A stretch of DNA of 5,345 bases, from positions 1 to 5,345 of the forward strand of contig CANPNQ010000098.1 in NCBI GenBank assembly GCA_947575425.1, written 5' to 3'. Source of the DNA: an uncultured Erysipelotrichaceae bacterium. GTDB lineage: Bacteria > Bacillota_I > Bacilli_A > Erysipelotrichales > Erysipelotrichaceae. Position numbers and translations under genes: made by a program. The notes beneath the pieces are model-generated. The model was not told the origin of the DNA. It searched no databases and saw only the letters and a list, made by a program, of their open reading frames with translations. Positions 1-5,345 of the stretch are shown in pieces; positions within the stretch are counted from its first letter, which is position 1, and the number at the start of each line of letters is the position of its first letter.

Positions 1-976
1 CAGATTTGCTTTTGGGGGAAAGGCAAAGATCAATGATTGCCATGCTTAATATGATGCGTGCTTCAGGAAAGCCGACTCGCTTGGCCGCATCTACAGCCTG
101 AACACAGCGAGCCACTGCGGCGGGATTGCCTAAGCCGATATCCTCATAGGCGGTTGTCAGCAAGCGGCGTTCGATGGAATCCATATCGTTCGCCATGATC
201 ATCACGCCAAGATAATATAAAGCGCCATCCACATCACTGCCGCGAATTGATTTCTGAAAGGCACTCAATACATCATAGTAACCGTCTCCATCATGATCCA
301 TGCTCATATTCGGCATCTGTGCATATTGTAGTACAAGGGAGCGATCAATGATATGATCTTCACAAGCCAGTGCGCAGATTTCCAGTACATTTAACGCAAA
401 ACGCAGATCTCCGTTACAGCGATCCGCAATGAATGAGAGGGCATCCTCACGGATGGTGACGGTATCATTCAGACCTCTTTCGCTGTGAACTGCCTGTAAG
501 AGAGCCTGTTTGATATCCTCATGGGTCAGTGCCTGAATTTCAAAGAGATGACAGCGGGAGCGTATGGCAGGATTGATCGCATGAAGCGGATTGGAGGTCG
601 TTGCGCCGATCAGGGTAATGGAACCGTTCTCCACATGAGGCAATAACAGATCCTGCTTGTCCTTATTTAAGCGATGCACTTCATCCACAATCAGGATCAA
701 TCCCTGATAATACTTCGCTTCCTCAAAGATCGTATCTAATTCCTTTTTATTGCCGCTGACCGCATTAAACAATCGATAAGGCACACCAAGCTCATTGGCG
801 ATCACCCCTGCCAAGGTCGTTTTTCCGGTACCGGGAGGACCATAGAAGATCATCGAACAGATCTGTTTTTCCTCAATACAGCGGCGAAGGACCTTTCCTT
901 CGTCAATCAGATGCCTTTGTCCGATGACTTCATCCAGTTTTTGCGGGCGCATCCGAAATGCCAACGGTTCACGCAT
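1..976 (-). CDS. rarA: RarA/MgsA-type AAA+ ATPase (replication-associated recombination protein A), 3' end cut by the window
   Basis: Cytoplasmic AAA+ ATPase of the clamp-loader-like RarA/MgsA/WRNIP1 family (YrvN in Bacillus), which acts at stalled or gapped replication forks. The first 325 codons are present and intact; the family is usually about 420-440 residues, so the C-terminal part of the tetramerisation region lies outside the window. Visible motifs: N-terminal PLAFRMRP at about residues 4-11, Walker A GPPGTGKT at 46-53, Walker B LILIVDE at 93-99, sensor 1 GATTSNP at 124-130, a probable arginine finger in AIRSR at 137-141, and the family block DGDGYYDVLSAFQKSIRGSD at about 229-248. 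ATG codons lie at 985, 982 and 976. I chose 976 because MREPLAFRMRP matches the usual family N-terminus and a GGAAAGG stretch sits about 9 bases upstream; 985 would add only three residues. It is transcribed divergently from pheA. The family assignment is close to certain; the exact start is less so. Confidence 0.95.
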   Translation of the reverse strand, partial: MREPLAFRMRPQKLDEVIGQRHLIDEGKVLRRCIEEKQICSMIFYGPPGTGKTTLAGVIANELGVPYRLFNAVSGNKKELDTIFEEAKYYQGLILIVDEVHRLNKDKQDLLLPHVENGSITLIGATTSNPLHAINPAIRSRCHLFEIQALTHEDIKQALLQAVHSERGLNDTVTIREDALSFIADRCNGDLRFALNVLEICALACEDHIIDRSLVLQYAQMPNMSMDHDGDGYYDVLSAFQKSIRGSDVDGALYYLGVMIMANDMDSIERRLLTTAYEDIGLGNPAAVARCVQAVDAAKRVGFPEARIILSMAIIDLCLSPKSKS

Positions 977-1002
977 GAGCATCATCCTTTCCTTCCGGTA
1001 TT

Positions 1003-1030
1003 ATTTTACCATATTCCCAATAAATGCAAA
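1003..1030 (-). promoter_or_regulatory. Predicted rarA promoter (extended -10)
   Basis: Reading the minus strand, TGGTAAAAT at 1011-1003 gives an extended -10 (TGn plus TAAAAT at 1008-1003). A weak -35 candidate, TTTGCA at 1030-1025, lies 16 bases upstream. Transcription would start around 997-995, only about 20 bases before the rarA start codon, so the leader is short and just includes the GGAAGGAAAGG ribosome-site region (996-986). The -10 is good and the -35 poor, as is common for extended -10 promoters. Prediction from sequence only. Confidence 0.5.
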
Positions 1031-1063
1031 GAAAAAAAGATACAGGGTAAATTTCCTTGTATC
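1031..1063 (-). terminator. Terminator-like hairpin plus T-run, minus strand
   Basis: On the minus strand, GATACAAGG (1063-1055) pairs with CCCTGTATC (1047-1039) in a 9-bp stem with one G-U pair and a 7-base loop. It is followed at once by a run of seven Ts (TCTTTTTTTC, 1040-1031), the form of an intrinsic terminator. No minus-strand gene ends here: it lies just upstream of the predicted rarA promoter. It may stop antisense transcription coming out of the pheA side, or end a short leader or small RNA. The stem is AU-rich and only moderately strong. Confidence 0.5.
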
Positions 1064-1067
1064 GATC

Positions 1068-1088
1068 CGCTTGCCAATCCAGCAAGCG
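1068..1088. repeat. Perfect 7-bp inverted repeat, possible operator or hairpin
   Basis: CGCTTGC (1068-1074) and GCAAGCG (1082-1088) are perfect inverted repeats separated by a 7-base spacer, CAATCCA. There is no T-run on either side, so it is not an intrinsic terminator. It lies between the two divergent promoters, so it could be a protein-binding operator or a stable hairpin in a minus-strand transcript. No known regulator consensus is recognised. Confidence 0.4.
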
Positions 1089-1128
1089 ACTCTCACATAA
1101 GCAGAAATACAAGAAAAATATAGATTCC

Positions 1129-1160
1129 TTGTGGGAGGGAAACACGGTTCATGGTATAAT
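1129..1160 (+). promoter_or_regulatory. Predicted promoter of the pheA operon (extended -10)
   Basis: TGGTATAAT at 1152-1160 is a perfect consensus extended -10 (TG, one base, TATAAT at 1155-1160). The best -35-like hexamer, TTGTGG at 1129-1134, is 20 bases away, longer than ideal, so recognition probably depends on the extended -10. Transcription would start near 1167, giving a leader of about 60 bases before the pheA ATG. That is too short for a T-box or another large riboswitch, so amino-acid control would have to act elsewhere, for example at the operator or by enzyme feedback. Confidence 0.6.
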
Positions 1161-1213
1161 AATCGTAAAAGTAGCGAAAAGGATAGATATTGGATGGTGC
1201 ATTCGAAGGATAG

Positions 1214-1219
1214 AGGAAG
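1214..1219 (+). promoter_or_regulatory. Ribosome binding site deciding the pheA start
   Basis: AGGAAG at 1214-1219 ends 8 bases before ATG 1228, a suitable spacing. The open frame runs back to an ATG at 1057, but that codon lies upstream of the predicted promoter and the added residues do not resemble the family. An in-frame GTG at 1219, preceded by AAGGA at 1206-1210, is a possible alternative that would add three residues. Confidence 0.6.
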
Positions 1220-1227
1220 TGAAGGAA

Positions 1228-2313
1228 ATGGATGACCTACAACAGGCACGCATCAAAATCAACGAGATTGATGCGGAAATGGCAAAGCTGTTTGAACAGC
1301 GCATGGATTGTGTAAAAGCAGTGATCGCTTATAAGAAAGCACATGATATGGCAGCCTTGGATGTGAACAGGGAACGCGCTGTTATCGAAAAAAACCGCAA
1401 TTTGATTGAACAGGAAGCATATCGCCCCTATTATGAAGCGTTCATCCGGGATGTTATGAAGGTATCCAGAGCCTATCAGAAGGCAAGCATGTATCATGAT
1501 AAGGTGGTATATGCGGGAGCCTTAGGAGCATTTTCTCATATTGCGGCGAAAGAGCTGTTTCCCGATGCCGCATTGGTACATCTGCCTACCTTTCAGGAGG
1601 TGGTGGAACAGGTGGAAAACGGGGATGCGGCCTATGGCGTGCTTCCTTTTGAGAATTCTTATACCGGTGAGGTCGGAGAGAATATGGATTTGATCTTATC
1701 TCACGATATTTACATTCATCAGATGTATGATCTGAAGATTGAACAGAATCTGATGGGCATCAAGGGAGCGAAGCTGAGTGACATCACACAGGTTTATTCC
1801 AAGGATCAGGCGATCTCTCAGTCACGCAAGTTTTTGGAAGGACGAGGGATGAAATTGATTCCCTATCCCAATACCGCATTGGCGGCGCAATATGTCGCAG
1901 AAGAGGGAGATATCCATAAGGCGGCAATCGCATCTAGGGACACCGCAGAGCTATATGGCTTGGAAATACTGGCAGAGAATATCAATACGTCAAATGATAA
2001 TACCACCCGTTTTATCGTCATTGCCAATCATCTTCCGGATCAGGGGAATCGGGTATCCTTGGTATTTACCACAGCCCATGTGACAGGCGCATTGGCAAAG
2101 GTGATGGCATTGATCAGTGAGCGTGGCTTTAATATGGAAAGCATCCATTCCCGATCATTGAAGGAGGAATCGTTTGCGTATTATTTCTATGTGGAGCTGA
2201 TCGCTGATCGTCAAAGTGAAGCATTTCGCACCTTGTATGAGGAGATGAAGGGCTTATGCAAATATATCAAGATTGCAGGAAGTTATCATAAGGAAAGCAG
2301 GGATGAACAATGA
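1228..2313 (+). CDS. pheA: Bifunctional chorismate mutase / prephenate dehydratase (P-protein) with ACT domain
   Basis: Converts chorismate to prephenate and then to phenylpyruvate, the committed phenylalanine branch, in the cytoplasm. It has 361 residues, close to other P-proteins. Residues 1-88 form an AroQ-class chorismate mutase. Compared with the E. coli enzyme, Arg8, Arg25, Lys36, Asp45, Arg48 and Glu49 match catalytic Arg11, Arg28, Lys39, Asp48, Arg51 and Glu52, and Gln84 probably matches Gln88. Residues 94-268 form the prephenate dehydratase: YAGALGAFSHIAA at 95-107, GVLPFENSYTG at 137-147 and the catalytic NTTRF at 258-262. The ACT domain follows from about 275, with GALAKVM at 287-293. 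The phenylalanine-binding ESRP motif of E. coli reads HSRS (307-310) here. The gene starts a plus-strand operon, and its TGA overlaps the next start codon. Function is secure; feedback sensitivity is inferred. Confidence 0.96.
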   Translation: MDDLQQARIKINEIDAEMAKLFEQRMDCVKAVIAYKKAHDMAALDVNRERAVIEKNRNLIEQEAYRPYYEAFIRDVMKVSRAYQKASMYHDKVVYAGALGAFSHIAAKELFPDAALVHLPTFQEVVEQVENGDAAYGVLPFENSYTGEVGENMDLILSHDIYIHQMYDLKIEQNLMGIKGAKLSDITQVYSKDQAISQSRKFLEGRGMKLIPYPNTALAAQYVAEEGDIHKAAIASRDTAELYGLEILAENINTSNDNTTRFIVIANHLPDQGNRVSLVFTTAHVTGALAKVMALISERGFNMESIHSRSLKEESFAYYFYVELIADRQSEAFRTLYEEMKGLCKYIKIAGSYHKESRDEQ

Positions 2314-3545
2314 GTTTTGTGAAGAAGGAAGTCAATACAACACCGATTGAAGATACGGTATTTGCGATCGTTGCCAAAGCGGCGCAGGCAAAGAAAGAGC
2401 ATGGAGCACAGGCTGTGATTGATGCGACCATCGGTTCTTTGTATCATGAAGAAGGGGGATTGGTCGCATTTGATTCGGTGTTTACCCCTTACAATGCGAT
2501 ACCTAAGGAGACAAAGGCAAAGTATGCCGGTTCCTTTATCGGTAATGAGGGGTATCGCAAACAGGTATATGAGTGGCTGATGGGAGGCATCTCCTCCACC
2601 TTGGCACATGATGTAATCGCGACGCCGGGAGGAACAGGGGCAGTCAATATAACTTTAAGTCAGTGTTTGGATGCAGGAGAATGCGTGCTTTTACCGGATA
2701 TCGCATGGGGATCTTATGCCCTCATGGCAACGATGGCAAATCTGAATATCGCAACCTATCCGATGTTTGCGGGTGATCATTTTGATATGGCGGGATTTCG
2801 CAGCGCATGTGAGGCGATCCTACAAACACAGGATAAGCTCGTTGTGGTGATCAATGATCCATGTCATAATCCAACCGGCTATTCGTTAAGTAAGCAGGAA
2901 TGGCAAGAGATCATCGCTATATTAAATGAATGCGGAAAACAGGCGCCGGTGGTGCTGCTAAATGATATTGCCTATATGGATTATTCCTATGATCTGGATC
3001 ATTCCCGTGATCATTTTCAGTTGTTCCATGCATTATCCGAACAGGTTATGGTCGTTGTGGCGTTCAGCTGTAGCAAGTCGCTGACTTCCTATGGTTTGCG
3101 TTGTGGCGCCGCTGTGGTGCTGGGACAAAAAGAGGAAGACGTACGTTGTGTGCGCATCGTATTTGAAAAGGCGGCACGGGCGATGTGGTCGAATATCCCC
3201 AATGCGGCAATGGATAATTTCACCTATGTGACAACGGAAAACAAGGAAGCCTATTTGTGGGAAAAAGCGAAGTATATTGATTTGTTAGAGAAGCGCAGTT
3301 CGATCTTTGTAAAGGAAGCCAAACAGGCAGGCTTAGCGATCTATCCCTACAAGGAGGGCTTTTTCATCACTCTTGCGATGGCGGATAATGAGCTGCGAGA
3401 TCGCTATCATAAGGCACTCATGGATCAGCTGATCTTTACGGTAAAGGTGAATCGGGGTATCCGTGTGGCGATCTGTTCGCTGTGTGTGAAGGATTGCCAT
3501 GGCTTGGCACTGCGAATGAAGCAGATTTTGGATCAGGTGCGATAG
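2310..3545 (+). CDS. PLP-dependent aromatic/aspartate aminotransferase, AspC/TyrB type (class I, subgroup I-beta)
   Basis: Probably transfers the amino group from glutamate to phenylpyruvate, completing phenylalanine synthesis; aspartate or tyrosine activity is also possible. At 411 residues it is of usual length. Motifs matching E. coli AspC: TPGGTGA at 105-111, Trp133 (AspC Trp140), CHNPTG at 185-190, NDIAY at 218-222 with the Asp219 that holds the PLP nitrogen, SCSKSLTSYGLR at 253-264 with PLP-binding Lys256 and Arg264, Arg290 in RAMWSNIP (AspC Arg292, distal carboxylate of dicarboxylic substrates) and Arg385 (AspC Arg386, alpha-carboxylate). Keeping Arg290 supports use of glutamate or aspartate as donor. 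ATG 2310 overlaps the pheA stop as ATGA, and AGGGA (2299-2303) lies 6 bases upstream, so translation is probably coupled. The family is certain; phenylalanine as product is inferred from the neighbour. Confidence 0.9.
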   Translation: MSFVKKEVNTTPIEDTVFAIVAKAAQAKKEHGAQAVIDATIGSLYHEEGGLVAFDSVFTPYNAIPKETKAKYAGSFIGNEGYRKQVYEWLMGGISSTLAHDVIATPGGTGAVNITLSQCLDAGECVLLPDIAWGSYALMATMANLNIATYPMFAGDHFDMAGFRSACEAILQTQDKLVVVINDPCHNPTGYSLSKQEWQEIIAILNECGKQAPVVLLNDIAYMDYSYDLDHSRDHFQLFHALSEQVMVVVAFSCSKSLTSYGLRCGAAVVLGQKEEDVRCVRIVFEKAARAMWSNIPNAAMDNFTYVTTENKEAYLWEKAKYIDLLEKRSSIFVKEAKQAGLAIYPYKEGFFITLAMADNELRDRYHKALMDQLIFTVKVNRGIRVAICSLCVKDCHGLALRMKQILDQVR

Positions 3546-3551
3546 TCCCGT

Positions 3552-4415
3552 ATGTTTCAGAATGTAACCTATGGTTCTACAAGTGCCACAAGCGCGATGG
3601 ATGTTTGTCGCGTACAGGAGGACAGCGCTTGGGTCATCGATGGCAGTGATCCGCTTTTTCCCACGCATATTTGTGATACGCCGAGTGATGGAGAATGGCT
3701 GGTGCGGGAATTGAATCTTTATTTGAAAAAGAATTTATCCCGTCCATTTCGCTCCATTTGCGATATTTTGTATGAGGGCTTGGCTGAGATCCATAAGGAA
3801 TATTTAAAATTGCCGCATGCAGAGGAGCTTTGTGATTTGGAAATGCCGAATGCATGCTGTGCGGTGGTGCGCGTGCGTCATGAGCGTCTGTTTTATTATG
3901 TACTAGGAAACTGTGAAATCGTGGTGAGTTTTCATGATGGTACAAGCAAAAGCATTTGCGATCTGCGCTTACAGGAGTTGGATGCACGACTCTTACAAAT
4001 CAGTCAAGATCTGCGTCAAAAACAGCGGATGCCGCTGTTTCGGGCAAGAAATTTCATGGATCATCTGTTGGTGGAAAATCGTGTCAGGCGTAATATCGAG
4101 GGGGGATATTTTGTGTTGGGAGAGGACCCGGAGGCGGTGAAGCAGGGGTTAATCGGATCCTTTCCTATACAGGATGTACAAAGTGTATCTTTGATCTGTA
4201 ATGGGTTTTCTCAATATTTTAACTGCGCAAAGGTAAAGCGCAATTTGGATCAATATTTGGTGGAACAACGCGCTCCTGAGTTTGTGGAGCTGTATGAGAG
4301 CTTATTGGCAAAGAAGAAAGGCAATCGTGAGCTTGCCCGTTATATGGTGGAAAAGCTGGCAGGACCTTCCACCGTAGTCAGCTTCGATGTGAGTACACCA
4401 AAGAAGATCTCATAG
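3552..4415 (+). CDS. Divergent PP2C-fold protein, possible pseudophosphatase
   Basis: 287 residues, cytoplasmic, with no signal peptide or membrane segment. I read it as a distant relative of the PPM/PP2C Ser/Thr phosphatases. QEDSAWVIDGSD (22-33) fits the start of the fold, where Glu/Asp and Asp-Gly bind metal, and residues 101-125 (ACCAVVRVR then LFYYVLGNCEIVV) fit the strand pair that normally carries GDS. LICNGF (214-219) sits where TDG is normal, and GPSTVVSFDV (271-280) where a D-N/D-x-T ending is normal. The early acidic residues are kept, but the two later metal-binding Asp positions appear as Asn217 and Gly/Pro/Ser, so catalysis may be weak or lost. The start is 6 bases after the aminotransferase stop; AGGTG (3535-3539) is a weak, distant ribosome site, so coupling is likely. 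No known role in phenylalanine synthesis. It could also be an unrelated uncharacterised protein; the fold call is moderate. Confidence 0.5.
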   Translation: MFQNVTYGSTSATSAMDVCRVQEDSAWVIDGSDPLFPTHICDTPSDGEWLVRELNLYLKKNLSRPFRSICDILYEGLAEIHKEYLKLPHAEELCDLEMPNACCAVVRVRHERLFYYVLGNCEIVVSFHDGTSKSICDLRLQELDARLLQISQDLRQKQRMPLFRARNFMDHLLVENRVRRNIEGGYFVLGEDPEAVKQGLIGSFPIQDVQSVSLICNGFSQYFNCAKVKRNLDQYLVEQRAPEFVELYESLLAKKKGNRELARYMVEKLAGPSTVVSFDVSTPKKIS

Positions 4416-4457
4416 ATAATGTGATTTTTCGGTAGGGATTCCTATGGGAGTGGTCGA

Positions 4458-5345
4458 ATGATTTTATTTGTGAGCGGACGATGTGATATTCCCGCATTTT
4501 ACAATGATTGGTTCTTTCATCGCTTAGCGGCGGGGTTTGTGGATGTGCGCAATCCGTTTCATGCGCATCAGATCAGCCGCATTCCCTTAGTTGAGGGAAA
4601 TGTGGATGCGATTGTTTTTTGTACGAAGAATCCGCTTTTTTTAGCACAAAGGCTGGATGAGATTCCATTTCCTTATCTCATTCATGTGACTTTGACACCC
4701 TATCATAAGGACATTGAGCCCTTTGTCCCACAAAAGGAAGCGGTGATAGAAACAATCCGACAGATCAGTGAAGCGATCGGAAAAAAGCGGATTGTGGTGC
4801 GTTATGATCCCATCCTGTTAAATGATCGCTATGATGTGGCATATCATGCGAAGGCGTTTGAGCGATTAGCGATGCGTTTGTGCGACCATGTAGAAACCGT
4901 GATTCTCTCCTTTGTGGATCTGTATCAGAATACCCGTGTGCATATGCGAGAGATGGGAATGCGCAGGATGGAGGAAGCGGATATGCATGCGCTGGGAAGG
5001 GTAATCGGGGCAATCGGGAGGGCATATGGGATGAAGCTTCAAACATGTGGCGAGAATGTGGATCTTCATTCCTATGGGATTGAAAAGGGTGCTTGTATTT
5101 CCAAGCAGATCATGGAGGATCTATTGGGGCATCCTTATGAGGGGAGTAAGGGAAAGCCGGTGCGTGGTTGCGGATGCATTCCGACGGTGGATATCGGGGA
5201 TTATAATGCTTGTGCGCATGGGTGTAAGTATTGTTATGCGAATTATGATGAAAGAAAGATCCAAGCACGGATGAAAACACATGATCCACTGTCCTCGGTG
5301 TTGTTAGGACATGTGGAGGAGGGAGATGTGCTCGTCAAGCGAATG
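4458..5345 (+). CDS. DUF1848 family protein with C-terminal CxxxCxxC cysteine motif, 3' end cut by the window
   Basis: 296 codons are open to the right edge; DUF1848 proteins are roughly 300-330 residues, so little should be missing. Family-type blocks seen: FVSGRCDIPAFYNDWF (4-19), VFCTKNP (53-59), VRYDPI (114-119), SFVDLYQNTR (151-160), QTCGE (195-199) and the Cys-rich end with CGC (238-240), VDIGDYNACAHGCKYCYANYDER (244-266, read from the codons). Cys252, Cys256 and Cys259 form CxxxCxxC, the spacing that binds the 4Fe-4S cluster in radical SAM enzymes, but near the C-terminus rather than the N-terminus. Cys197, Cys213, Cys238 and Cys240 could hold further metal. The activity is unknown to me. 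ATG 4458 follows GGGAG (4446-4450) by 7 bases. The 42 bases after the preceding gene contain no convincing terminator, so it probably belongs to the same transcript. Confidence 0.85.
   Translation, partial: MILFVSGRCDIPAFYNDWFFHRLAAGFVDVRNPFHAHQISRIPLVEGNVDAIVFCTKNPLFLAQRLDEIPFPYLIHVTLTPYHKDIEPFVPQKEAVIETIRQISEAIGKKRIVVRYDPILLNDRYDVAYHAKAFERLAMRLCDHVETVILSFVDLYQNTRVHMREMGMRRMEEADMHALGRVIGAIGRAYGMKLQTCGENVDLHSYGIEKGACISKQIMEDLLGHPYEGSKGKPVRGCGCIPTVDIGDYNACAHGCKYCYANYDERKIQARMKTHDPLSSVLLGHVEEGDVLVKRM

Noticed and set aside
265..300. EF-hand-like calcium loop (DHDGDGYYD) in RarA
   Set aside because: It belongs to the conserved RarA block DGDxxYDVLSAFQKSIRGSD; the resemblance to DxDxDG is coincidental.
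1093..1152. 19-codon minus-strand reading frame (ATG 1152 to TGA 1093), rich in Ile, Phe and Leu, which could be a leader peptide for the attenuator-like hairpins
   Set aside because: No ribosome site precedes it, no minus-strand promoter is convincing, and such short frames occur by chance. Only worth revisiting if a minus-strand RNA is found.
1057..1227. N-terminal extension of pheA from the in-frame ATG at 1057
   Set aside because: It would start upstream of the consensus -10 at 1155-1160, has no good ribosome site, and the added residues do not resemble chorismate mutases, which begin near MDDLQQARIKINEID.
1031..1227. T-box or amino-acid riboswitch controlling pheA
   Set aside because: No T-box consensus (AGGGTGGNACCGCG-like) is present, no plus-strand terminator exists, and the leader after the predicted start site is too short.
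1001..1249. Open frames 911-1123 on the plus strand and 1001-1249 on the minus strand covering the divergent intergenic region
   Set aside because: They overlap the predicted promoters and rarA or pheA coding sequence, lack ribosome sites, and encode low-complexity sequence unlike any family I know.
4431..4446. Short inverted repeat TAGG-GATT-CCTA between the PP2C-like and DUF1848 genes as a terminator
   Set aside because: The stem is only 4 bp with no following T-run, and it overlaps the ribosome-site region of the next gene.
4765..5274. Several overlapping open frames on both strands within the right-hand 600 bases
   Set aside because: They are shadows of the DUF1848 frame, which is open from 4458 to the edge, has family motifs throughout and shows normal codon use.

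Overview
The window looks like an ordinary chromosomal segment of a Gram-positive (Bacillota/Firmicutes) bacterium of moderate G+C content. The evidence is the Gram-positive type of RarA at the left, purine-rich GGAGG-like ribosome sites, extended -10 (TGnTATAAT) promoters and a DUF1848 gene. A gut Erysipelotrichia- or Clostridia-like host is a guess from protein flavour, not shown by any marker gene. I see no insertion sequence, CRISPR array, rRNA or tRNA.

Layout. Positions 1-976 hold the first 325 codons of rarA (AAA+ ATPase of replication-fork maintenance) on the minus strand, cut off by the window edge. Positions 977-1227 are a divergent intergenic region. It holds a minus-strand extended -10 promoter for rarA, a minus-strand hairpin followed by a T-run (terminator-like), a perfect 7-bp inverted repeat, and a plus-strand extended -10 promoter for the genes to the right. 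From 1228 to the end four genes run on the plus strand with tight spacing and no terminator seen between them: pheA (fused chorismate mutase / prephenate dehydratase / ACT), an AspC/TyrB-type aminotransferase overlapping it by 4 bases (ATGA), a divergent PP2C-fold protein 6 bases further on, and a DUF1848 protein with a C-terminal CxxxCxxC motif that continues past the right edge.

How the genes work together. The first two plus-strand genes form a self-contained phenylalanine branch. Chorismate goes to prephenate and then phenylpyruvate on one polypeptide, and the coupled aminotransferase can convert phenylpyruvate to phenylalanine. The next two genes have no established link to this pathway. 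The PP2C-like protein has lost residues normally needed for its second metal ion, and the DUF1848 protein carries a cysteine motif like that of radical SAM enzymes. These two, and a set of mutually exclusive hairpins on the minus strand of the intergenic region, are the parts most worth a second look. Nothing here proves a new system.
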